NCBI GenBank assembly: GCA_017547065.1
Contig: JAFYRC010000169.1
Location: forward strand, 1-20,850
From: Tidjanibacter sp.
Lineage (GTDB): Bacteria; Bacteroidota; Bacteroidia; Bacteroidales; Rikenellaceae
Length of the DNA: 20,850 nucleotides
Direction: 5' to 3'
Positions within the stretch are counted from its first letter, which is position 1; the number at the start of each line of letters is the position of its first letter. Below the pieces are notes generated by a model, which was not told where the DNA came from, did not search any database, and was given only the letters and a program-made list of their open reading frames with translations. A program made the translations under genes and the position numbers. Below are positions 1-8,324 of this stretch, piece after piece.

Positions 1-2
1 AC

Positions 3-374
3 TACTCCAAACGTTGGCAGCACCAGCACGCCGTGGCCCTGCGCTCGGCCTACAAGTCGTCGCCCTACTACGACTACTTTGCCGACCGCTTGGAACCATT
101 TTTTGAGAAGAGATATGAGTTTTTGTATGACTTCAACCGCGAGCTCATCGACGTGGTTAGGGGCATTGCGGGCATAAAAGAGGAACTTCGATTCTCGGAG
201 CACTACATCATCGCCTCGCCCGACGACGAGGACCTCCGCGGACACTCTTTCCTTGGGCCCAATCTGTTGCCCGGGCGCCCCGAACTGACCTCCTACTGGC
301 AGGTGTTTTCCGAGCGTACACCCTTTGAGCCCAACCTCTCAATCCTCGACTACCTCTTCAATGAGGGCCGATAG
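3..374 (+). CDS. WbqC-family protein, 3' end only
   Basis: The reading frame is open from the first complete codon of the window to a TAG at 372-374, so this is the C-terminal part of a longer gene whose start lies upstream. The visible residues start Y-S-K-R-W-Q-H-Q-H, followed by LRSAYKSSPYYDYF and then a run of FF/LYDFN. This pattern (a W-x-x-x-H segment, then an aromatic 'SAY-kSPYy-yy' stretch, then 'Y-FLYDFN-EL') is typical of the WbqC-like family, whose members occur near O-antigen and glycan genes and often beside lepB in Bacteroidales. The biochemical role of the family is not settled. A GTG at 33 could serve as a start but would cut into the conserved segment, so I do not treat it as real. 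The gene has no evident link to the starch locus. Confidence 0.72.
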   Translation, partial: YSKRWQHQHAVALRSAYKSSPYYDYFADRLEPFFEKRYEFLYDFNRELIDVVRGIAGIKEELRFSEHYIIASPDDEDLRGHSFLGPNLLPGRPELTSYWQVFSERTPFEPNLSILDYLFNEGR

Positions 375-522
375 GTTTAGCAAAACATCCCAACACATAA
401 TCAGCAGTAAGCCAACACAATAGAGTGTGCGTGGAGCCATCGGTGTGTCTTCAATTTTAGGGTTACCAACAGGTGTAAATAAGTTTCGGGGGCAGGGAGA
501 GGGGTGGGAGCAGAAGTGAGCC

Positions 523-530
523 TACTTTTG
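523..530 (+). promoter_or_regulatory. Possible -7 promoter box of the AraC-type gene
   Basis: TACTTTTG at 523-530 matches the Bacteroidota -7 consensus TAnnTTTG and lies 29 bases before the ATG at 560. No TTTG is found 19-21 bases further upstream, where the sequence is G-rich, so only half of the promoter is supported. Confidence 0.35.
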
Positions 531-559
531 CCCTCGCAAAACCCCAAACAGGATTTCAA

Positions 560-1015
560 ATGGATCATTCAAACACGCACGAAAGTAGCCACGCAGCACA
601 ATTCTGTCGCATTATTGCGGGAAGCGCTCTCAAAGGACTCACCATTACACAGCTCGCCAACGAGTGCGGGCAGAGTCCCACAAAATTCAAACAAGAGTTC
701 AGGAAGATTTTTGGCGACACGCCCCACCATTGGGCCGTACGCAGAAGGCTCGAATTTGCCCAACAGCTGTTGGAAAACACAACACTCCCCGTGAAGGCTA
801 TCGCCCAGCAGGCCGGTTTTAGCACCGCCTCCCACTTCATACGCCTATTCAAGGCCGAGTATGGGCACACCCCAACACACCACCGCAAGTTCTACGGAAA
901 GGGCGACACACAGAAGAGTTGTAGTGCCAATTGCGGATCCTGCCGAGCCACAAGTGGTGAGTGTTGCTGCAACAACATTCGCAATGGTCAATGCCCACGC
1001 CACCACACCCCATAA
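560..1015 (+). CDS. Short AraC-family DNA-binding regulator with cysteine-rich tail
   Basis: This 151-residue protein is little more than an AraC-type DNA-binding domain. The first helix-turn-helix covers about residues 27-62 (LTITQLANECGQSPTKFKQEF, shown here only as its key pattern L-x2-LA-x-x-x-x-S-x2-x-F-x2-x-F). The second covers about 65-112 and has the signature A-Q-LL, V-x-x-IA-x-x-AGF-s-S/T-x-S-H-F-x-R-x-F-K. There is no N-terminal ligand-binding domain, so effector sensing is either absent or placed elsewhere. After the domain comes a tail with seven cysteines (121, 125, 128, 135, 136, 137, 145), which is unusual for the family and could bind metal or react to redox state (inference). 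ATG 560 follows an AGGA at 550-553. The frame is open back to a stop at 476-478 but offers no better start. The gene converges on the CPBP gene with only 36 bases between them. Confidence 0.8.
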   Translation: MDHSNTHESSHAAQFCRIIAGSALKGLTITQLANECGQSPTKFKQEFRKIFGDTPHHWAVRRRLEFAQQLLENTTLPVKAIAQQAGFSTASHFIRLFKAEYGHTPTHHRKFYGKGDTQKSCSANCGSCRATSGECCCNNIRNGQCPRHHTP

Positions 1016-1026
1016 GGGGTGCGGTG
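1001..1026. terminator. Stem-loop between convergent genes, possible weak bidirectional terminator
   Basis: Arms CACC-A-CACCCC (1001-1011) and GGGGTG-C-GGTG (1016-1026) pair over ten base pairs with one A/C mismatch and leave the loop ATAA (1012-1015). The stop codon TAA of the AraC-type gene (1013-1015) sits in the loop. Neither strand shows a proper T-run right after the stem, so termination efficiency is doubtful. Confidence 0.4.
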
Positions 1027-1051
1027 CACGGACTTTGTTATATCTGACGGA

Positions 1052-1675
1052 TTAGATTGGCAAGACCAAAAACACCACCACATCCCACACGGCGTGCGAC
1101 ACGATAAGTGTCCACAGCCCCTTGGGCCATAGGCGATAGAGGAGGCCCCACACGCCACCCACAACGGCTGCAGCAGCCACCAACATAAAGTTCATTGCCC
1201 AGATGTGAACAAGGGCATAGATGGCCGTGGTGACCACAAAGGCCCACGTGGGGTTGATTTTGAGCGATAGTTGACGTTGTACAAAGCCCCTCCAAAAAAT
1301 CTCCTCGGCAGGGCCGATGACACACAGCAAGAGGGGGCCGATGACCCACGCATTTTCACCATCCTTCATGGAATAGATGGAGCCTATCTCGCCCTCAGCA
1401 AAGGGGAAGATTGCGCAGGCAACCTTGTCGCCCACCCAGAACACGCCCCACAACACAGCCGCGAGGCCCACACCCAGAAGGATGTGTTTCCAATGAAACT
1501 CCTCGGCCAACACACGACGCAGATCGGGAGCAATAGTGAGCGAAAGGCTTGTAAGGATAAGTCCCGCGAAGCTCATTGTGACCCAAAAGTTGACGTGTGG
1601 TGCCGTCCACGGACTGAACATCACAAACCACAGCAGGGCCGCCACGGCAACGGGTATGGCAATTTTCTTTGTCAT
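1052..1675 (-). CDS. CPBP-family intramembrane protease-like protein
   Basis: This is a polytopic membrane protein of 207 residues. It carries the three CPBP (Abi, PF02517) signature motifs: P-AEE-x-x-x-R (E124, E125, R129), a later H-x-x-x-N (H157, N161), and a third conserved histidine in SHAVWD (H194). In the family these residues form the presumed metal-dependent protease site, as in Rce1-type CAAX proteases. Bacterial members act in bacteriocin immunity, protein maturation or unknown processes, and the substrate here cannot be told. I chose ATG 1675 because it lies one base after the menA stop codon and gives a normal MTKK start. A longer in-frame start at 1723 would put 47 bases inside menA. 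The tight spacing indicates translational coupling with menA. It is the last gene of the minus-strand run. Confidence 0.8.
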   Translation of the reverse strand: MTKKIAIPVAVAALLWFVMFSPWTAPHVNFWVTMSFAGLILTSLSLTIAPDLRRVLAEEFHWKHILLGVGLAAVLWGVFWVGDKVACAIFPFAEGEIGSIYSMKDGENAWVIGPLLLCVIGPAEEIFWRGFVQRQLSLKINPTWAFVVTTAIYALVHIWAMNFMLVAAAAVVGGVWGLLYRLWPKGLWTLIVSHAVWDVVVFLVLPI

Positions 1676-1676
1676 T

Positions 1677-2621
1677 TTACCAGCGGGCAACACCTTCAAC
1701 TGCGCCCCAGCCCACAAGGGCACTCACAACGAGAGCTACAATCATCAGCAGGCTGAAAATCATCTGCAACTTGGCACTCTGCTGATCGAGAGTAGCAACA
1801 GCCTCGGAGCCTTTGGTAACGAGTCCCTTGGCCTGACGAGCCATACCCAAAGCAGTCTTTCCCACACACATTACAAGCAGCGAGAATGGGGGCAACCAGC
1901 CCAAGCAAATCGCCACAATCACCCACACAAAGGGGAGGAGAACCTCGGCCTGGTAGAGCTTATAGGAAGCTTTGGGGCCAATGCGCATAGCGAAGGTGGT
2001 GGCACCTGCAGCGCGGTCACTCTCGGCGTCACGGGCGTTGTTGATGTGTAGAATAGAGTCGGTGATGAGCGCCAAGGGCACTGCCAACACCATAGCCGAC
2101 CAATCGATGTGGCCCACGGCAACAATTGAGGTTCCCATAATGGGAAGGATTGCATAGTTGAGCACAATCACCACATCACCCAGCGAGCGGTATTTCAGGA
2201 AGGAGTAGAGCAGGGTGAGAGCGCCACCAGCCAAGCCCACATAGAGCAAAGAAAGGCTGCGAGTGAGCAACAGCAAAATGCCGCCCACCAAGCAACCCGC
2301 CACGAGCAACACAACACCATAGCGGCGGAACTCATAATCCTTGAATGAGCCGTTAACCAGCGGGAGGTAGATTGCATTCTCGGGGGTATCGACACCCTTG
2401 CGGAAATCGTTGTAGTCACTCAGCACGTTGCCTGCGGCGTGGAAGAGGATGATGCCCACGAGGGCAAGCACTCCACACAGAAGGTTAACCACGGGGGCAC
2501 CAACGGTGGTTTGCGACACCCAAAAGAGGTAAGCCACGGTGGATGCTACGGGCATTGCCGATGCGGGGAACGACCAGGGGCGAGTAGCAAGATACCACTC
2601 TTTGATTGTGTGTTTAGCCAT
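1677..2621 (-). CDS. menA: 1,4-dihydroxy-2-naphthoate polyprenyltransferase (UbiA family)
   Basis: This 314-residue integral membrane protein of the UbiA superfamily should attach the polyprenyl chain to 1,4-dihydroxy-2-naphthoate, giving demethylmenaquinone. The first Asp-rich motif is N65-x3-D69-Y-N-D72-x4-G-V-D78, the form seen in MenA ('GN-x-x-x-DY-D-x-x-x-GVDT'). The second is NNARDAESD at 194-202, followed by RAAGATTFAMRIG, which again resembles MenA more than UbiA or chlorophyll synthase. The rest is hydrophobic, fitting about eight or nine transmembrane helices. The start at 2621 (MAKHTIKEWYLATRPWSF) is a typical MenA N-terminus. It follows the GH97 gene by 39 bases with no visible promoter, so it is probably cotranscribed with it although it has no role in starch use. 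It is a housekeeping enzyme for anaerobic respiration. Confidence 0.88.
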   Translation of the reverse strand: MAKHTIKEWYLATRPWSFPASAMPVASTVAYLFWVSQTTVGAPVVNLLCGVLALVGIILFHAAGNVLSDYNDFRKGVDTPENAIYLPLVNGSFKDYEFRRYGVVLLVAGCLVGGILLLLTRSLSLLYVGLAGGALTLLYSFLKYRSLGDVVIVLNYAILPIMGTSIVAVGHIDWSAMVLAVPLALITDSILHINNARDAESDRAAGATTFAMRIGPKASYKLYQAEVLLPFVWVIVAICLGWLPPFSLLVMCVGKTALGMARQAKGLVTKGSEAVATLDQQSAKLQMIFSLLMIVALVVSALVGWGAVEGVARW

Positions 2622-2660
2622 AGTAGTTTAAGTTTAGGGACTGTTTAGGTTTTATATTAA

Positions 2661-4808
<2,148 letters not shown>

Positions 4809-4829
4809 CTATTTCTTTGTGTTTATTGT

Positions 4830-4850
4830 TTTGTACTCAGTGAGTACAAA
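4830..4850. promoter_or_regulatory. Perfect palindrome over the susB promoter, candidate operator
   Basis: Two 10-base arms, TTTGTACTCA (4830-4839) and TGAGTACAAA (4841-4850), are perfect inverted repeats around one base (4840). On the minus strand the palindrome shares its TTTG with the -7 box and covers the expected transcription start, a classic place for a repressor site. It could alternatively form a hairpin at the 5' end of the mRNA. Confidence 0.6.
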
Positions 4851-4877
4851 GATACGATGAAGAATTGAAAATTGAAA
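4847..4877 (-). promoter_or_regulatory. Promoter of susB
   Basis: On the minus strand the -7 box is TATCTTTG (4854-4847), an exact TAnnTTTG match. Nineteen bases upstream is TTTC (4877-4874), three of four bases of the TTTG -33 box. This predicts a start near 4840 and a leader of about 30 bases. Confidence 0.65.
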
Positions 4878-4904
4878 ATGGAAAATGGAGAGTGGAAAGT
4901 TGAG
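4863..4904. repeat. Degenerate heptanucleotide tandem repeat upstream of susB
   Basis: Six consecutive 7-base units can be read without a gap: AATTGAA (twice), AATGGAA, AATGGAG, AGTGGAA and AGTTGAG. Units diverge progressively from left to right. The tract is purine-rich on the plus strand and overlaps the -33 region of the susB promoter. Confidence 0.7.
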
Positions 4905-4931
4905 GTTAGGTAAGACTCTGCCCCCCTCGAC

Positions 4932-4964
4932 AAAAAAAAAGAGCGGCCCGCAAATGCGAGCCGC
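4932..4964 (-). terminator. Intrinsic terminator after susE
   Basis: On the minus strand GCGGCTCGC and GCGGGCCGC (4964-4956 and 4951-4943) form a 9-bp GC-rich stem with one G-T wobble and the loop ATTT. It is followed by TC and nine T residues (4940-4932). It starts 34 bases after susE, with no other gene in between. Confidence 0.92.
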
Positions 4965-4970
4965 CCCCTG

Positions 4971-4991
4971 AAAGGTTTTATCAAAACCCTT
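4971..4991 (-). other. Second stem-loop just after the susE stop codon
   Basis: Minus-strand arms AAGGGTTTT (4991-4983) and AAAACCTTT (4979-4971) pair over nine positions, one being a G-U wobble, with a 3-base loop. It begins six bases after susE and lies just before the GC-rich terminator, so the 3' end would carry two hairpins in tandem. A role in mRNA protection is inference. Confidence 0.55.
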
Positions 4992-4997
4992 GTTTGA

Positions 4998-6473
4998 TTA
5001 CTTAATCGAACCAGTACCTGCGTTGAAGTTCAAGGTAACGGTCTGACCAGCGGTTACAGCAACACCAGGAAGGTCGCCACCAGTACCACGGTAAACAATC
5101 TTGCCATCAATTACGTTGAACTCGCTGTGCCACCAGTCACCACCAGTGGGAACATACATACGAAGACCGTATGCGTCTTTTGATGCCCCAAGGTCACTTG
5201 CTTTATCAACGGTGATAGTTGCAGTACCATCCTCGTTTACATTGAAATCAGCAGCCTCGCCAGCCCACGACGAACCCGATTTGGAGAAGCAGGGGCCGAT
5301 ACCGTAGATCTTAGCGGGAGCGATGCTGAGTTTAGAAGCCTTCATATCAACGATGATAGTGTAAAGACCAGAAGCTTCAACAACAGCGTTACCATCTTTG
5401 TCGCTACCGAAGCCCTCATTAGTGGTAAGACCACCGAATGCTTTGCTCCAATCGTCTTTGATGTTGATAGAACTAAACTTAACACCTTTGCCACCTTCCA
5501 TGTAGCGAACTGCCCAGAATTTACCAGTCTCGCTGTGTACGGGAGTGAGCGAAACGATACCCTCAGAACCCCAAGTCCAAGCACCGAAAGCGTCACCAGT
5601 CATATACATCTCAGTGGGAAGGTCGAGAGTGCGAGTGCACTCAACCTCGCTAGTGAAAGCATCAGCAACCGAACCGGCTGCGGGTTTCCAAGTAAGTGTC
5701 AAGGCGTAGAAACCTGCTTTGTCAACTGCAATATCGGCACCGGTGTTGGAAAGTTTACCATCGGTCAAACCAAGAGCAACCTCTGCTTTAACGTTGCCAT
5801 CAACGTCGAGGTTAATCTTCCAGCCGTGGCACGAAGCCCATTTAAACTTGCCTCCCTGGCCCATCTCCTGCTCGGTGAGGGTGTAGGTAACGCTACCGTC
5901 AGCGTTAAGAGTCTCCTCGGCCTGGGTGAAGCCCCAACCGTTCATACCACCACGAACACCCCATTTAGCACGCTGAATGATGATCTGGGGATACTCGAGG
6001 TCACCCATAGCGTTGTTGTCGAGTACGATGTGGTACATACCGGTCTCTGCAACCTGCATAGCGGGAGCGTTCTCACCAATAATCATCTTACCGGCAAGAA
6101 TCTTCATGTTTGGGTTGTCTGCGAAGTTCTTGCAGTCGGGATCGTTTGCATCGTAGCCGTAGTTAACCTCTGCCAACTGTGCACCATAGAACACTTTGTT
6201 GCCAGCCGAATTCTCAACGAGCGAGAACTCTTTGTTAGCCTCGAGCCAGATGTATTTCTCATACATACCGGTACGAACCGATTTGGTTACCTCATTCGAA
6301 CCAGCCGACATCTGGTTTACTGCAAGGAACTCCTGAGTACCTACTGCATCGCCATAGATGTAGAAACCATCCAATACAATGTTGATAGGGCCATCATCCT
6401 CGTTGGTATCACCACAAGCGGTGAAACCCATCATCAGTGCCATAGCACCGAACAAATAAAGAAGTTTTTTCAT
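4998..6473 (-). CDS. susE: SusE/SusF-type starch-binding surface lipoprotein
   Basis: This 491-residue lipoprotein has a lipobox ending at C20 (GFTAC), followed by an acidic stretch (GDTNEDD) of the kind associated with surface export in Bacteroidota. Four related beta-sandwich modules can be recognised from their openings: DGFYIYGDAVG (35-45), WGVRGGMNGW (171-180), MYMTGDAFGAW (289-299) and IYGIGPCF (389-396). The TGDAFG-W form is characteristic of the SusE/SusF family (starch-binding modules). Several tryptophans per module (for example W212 and W218, W299 and W301, W403, W447 and W448) could stack on glucose rings, but individual binding sites are not proven here. I chose ATG 6473 because it begins a proper lipoprotein signal peptide; the longer frame from 6590 overlaps susD and has no signal. 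It follows susD by 49 bases. No separate SusF gene is present. Confidence 0.85.
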   Translation of the reverse strand: MKKLLYLFGAMALMMGFTACGDTNEDDGPINIVLDGFYIYGDAVGTQEFLAVNQMSAGSNEVTKSVRTGMYEKYIWLEANKEFSLVENSAGNKVFYGAQLAEVNYGYDANDPDCKNFADNPNMKILAGKMIIGENAPAMQVAETGMYHIVLDNNAMGDLEYPQIIIQRAKWGVRGGMNGWGFTQAEETLNADGSVTYTLTEQEMGQGGKFKWASCHGWKINLDVDGNVKAEVALGLTDGKLSNTGADIAVDKAGFYALTLTWKPAAGSVADAFTSEVECTRTLDLPTEMYMTGDAFGAWTWGSEGIVSLTPVHSETGKFWAVRYMEGGKGVKFSSINIKDDWSKAFGGLTTNEGFGSDKDGNAVVEASGLYTIIVDMKASKLSIAPAKIYGIGPCFSKSGSSWAGEAADFNVNEDGTATITVDKASDLGASKDAYGLRMYVPTGGDWWHSEFNVIDGKIVYRGTGGDLPGVAVTAGQTVTLNFNAGTGSIK

Positions 6474-6522
6474 AATTGTTTGTTTGTAAAAAAGGTTTGT
6501 GTATAGTGTTGTGTTTGTTTGC

Positions 6523-8307
6523 TTACTGAGTAACAGCAGGAGCTTTGATATCCTCATAGCCCTCATTCTGGGTCCAGAGGCGCTTGCCATCCTCGCCGAT
6601 GAGCGATTTCTCCAATACCGAGCGGGGGATGGGGTACCACTTGAGGTAGTCGTTCTTCTTGGCTACATACTGGATATTGCCAAACTCGCCATAGCGGATA
6701 AGGTCACGGCGACGTACCATCTCCCAAGTAAACTCCCTACCACGCTCGTCGAGAATACCTTTCTCAGTGAGCGAGGTCGAGGCCTCGGGATAAGCAGCCT
6801 TGAAGGCGTCAACCGAGCCCATAGCACGTTTGAAGTAGTTCTCAAAGTCGGCTTTGCTTACGCCGTTGATACCGCTCACGCCTGCACCACCGCGCACGAT
6901 TGCCTCCTCCTTCATCCAGAGTACATCAGCATAACGCATCAGCACGAAGTCGTTCTCGCAGTACTTGTAGGTACCGGTCTTGTCAGCCTCCCACTTGTTC
7001 AGACGTGCACCATCGAAGTTGTGGGTATCGTAGGGCCTACCACCCTGCTCCGAAATAGTGGAGCGGATGATGGTGGGCTCTTTGTAGTCCTCGTCGAGGT
7101 ACATAGCGTTCACGTCGCGAGCGGCAATCTGCTCTGCGGTAGCCGAAGCCTTGTAAACGGGACCTACAAACCAACCCCACTCTTTCTTGTCGCCGGTACC
7201 GTTCCTCTCGCTCTCCTTACCCATACCACGAACATCGTTGTCGTTGTAGAGTTTCAAGAAGTCGGGACGAGCGCAGAAGCCATTCCAGGTGTCGAGCACC
7301 ATACCGTAGGCCTGCTGGATACCGTAGTGGTGGGTGTTCATGGTGATACGGAGCTTGTTCGACATCGAGCCATTGCTACGCTCGTCGAAGTCTGCCTGAC
7401 CGTTGTCAACAATCGAGAGAATGTTCTCCTTGCTATTCTCGTTGAAGATGCGGAAGTTGGAGAAATAATTGTTCTCAATGCTGTAAGAGCCAGCCTCGAT
7501 TACTTTGTCGCAGCAACGTACGCAGTTGTCCAAGAACGAACCGCTATACTGCTCGGGAGCCTCCACTTTCTGGAATACATTGTCGGGATTACAGCCATAC
7601 GACTCGGCATTCAGATAGAGACGAGCCAACAGAGCATAGGCAAAACCCTGGGTAGTACGGCCATAGTTGGCAGCACGGTTGTCGTTGGTCACAATAGCCA
7701 TATTGGGGGCGTTGCGCTCCAACACAGCAACCAAGTTCGACCAAGTCTCCCAAGGCTCGTTCATAGGACCAACAACCTCCTCGTATGTCTCGGTGTAGGG
7801 AACACGACCGAAGCACTCAAATAAGAGGTAGAAGTAGTAGGTACGCAGTACCTCAACCTCGCCCACATACTGTGCATAAATCTCCTCGCTCATATTCTCC
7901 TTGCCGAGCTCGAGGGTCTGAAGTACACGGTTACACGAAACGGCACCCGAGATGGTAGTGTTCCAAACATTCTTGATAGCGTCACCACGGAAATCCCAGG
8001 TGTGGTCGTTCTGTTTCATCCAGTAGCCACCGTCGTTCCAGTCGTTACCCTTATTACGGGGTACGCAAAGACCCTCGTCAGCCGAAATGGTCACAAGACC
8101 CCAGTAGCCCCAGTGGTCGTGGATCCATTTCAGGTCGGCATAGCACTGACCAACCAACAGAATAACGTTCTGCTCGTCAGTTACCATATCCTCCACGGTG
8201 GGGTTGCCATAGTTTACCTCATCGAGCAGGCCATCCAGGTTGGAGCACGAGCTCATTGAGCCAATCATTGTGGCAGTAGCTGCCAACATCAAAAGAAACT
8301 TTTTCAT
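6523..8307 (-). CDS. susD: SusD/RagB-type starch-binding outer-membrane lipoprotein
   Basis: This 594-residue lipoprotein has its lipobox at C21 (GSMSSC). It belongs to the SusD/RagB family, the helical lid that covers the SusC barrel and captures oligosaccharides at the cell surface. Typical features are the early D-x-x-W-HDHW-YWG region, the helix with WNTTISGAVSCNRVL, the A-x-LR-YY-x-LL-FG-VPY pattern, and the C-terminal ERG-EFTWEM-RRRDLIR block close to the end, followed by WYPIPRSVLE. The downstream end ties this gene to SusC, whose stop codon is 17 bases upstream, so both are surely cotranscribed. An earlier in-frame ATG at 8319 would add only four residues in front of the MKKFLL signal peptide, and I consider it unlikely. 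Sugar specificity is inferred from the neighbours, not from mapped binding residues. Confidence 0.94.
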   Translation of the reverse strand: MKKFLLMLAATATMIGSMSSCSNLDGLLDEVNYGNPTVEDMVTDEQNVILLVGQCYADLKWIHDHWGYWGLVTISADEGLCVPRNKGNDWNDGGYWMKQNDHTWDFRGDAIKNVWNTTISGAVSCNRVLQTLELGKENMSEEIYAQYVGEVEVLRTYYFYLLFECFGRVPYTETYEEVVGPMNEPWETWSNLVAVLERNAPNMAIVTNDNRAANYGRTTQGFAYALLARLYLNAESYGCNPDNVFQKVEAPEQYSGSFLDNCVRCCDKVIEAGSYSIENNYFSNFRIFNENSKENILSIVDNGQADFDERSNGSMSNKLRITMNTHHYGIQQAYGMVLDTWNGFCARPDFLKLYNDNDVRGMGKESERNGTGDKKEWGWFVGPVYKASATAEQIAARDVNAMYLDEDYKEPTIIRSTISEQGGRPYDTHNFDGARLNKWEADKTGTYKYCENDFVLMRYADVLWMKEEAIVRGGAGVSGINGVSKADFENYFKRAMGSVDAFKAAYPEASTSLTEKGILDERGREFTWEMVRRRDLIRYGEFGNIQYVAKKNDYLKWYPIPRSVLEKSLIGEDGKRLWTQNEGYEDIKAPAVTQ

Positions 8308-8324
8308 AATTCGCAGCATATCTA

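Noticed and set aside
504..794. Plus-strand frame overlapping the AraC-type gene
   Set aside because: Different frame from the helix-turn-helix protein and without any recognisable feature.
1676..1723. Longer start of the CPBP gene at 1723
   Set aside because: It lies inside menA. ATG 1675 is one base after the menA stop and gives a normal N-terminus.
6474..6590. Upstream extension of the SusE-like gene to 6590
   Set aside because: It would overlap the end of susD and place 39 residues before an intact lipoprotein signal peptide. The start at 6473 is far more credible.
6499..7824. A 441-codon plus-strand frame opposite susD
   Set aside because: Shadow of a well-supported SusD gene; composition lacks normal protein features and no promoter is seen.
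8308..8319. Start of susD at 8319
   Set aside because: It adds only four residues (MLRI) before a standard MKK lipoprotein signal; both are possible but 8307 fits better.
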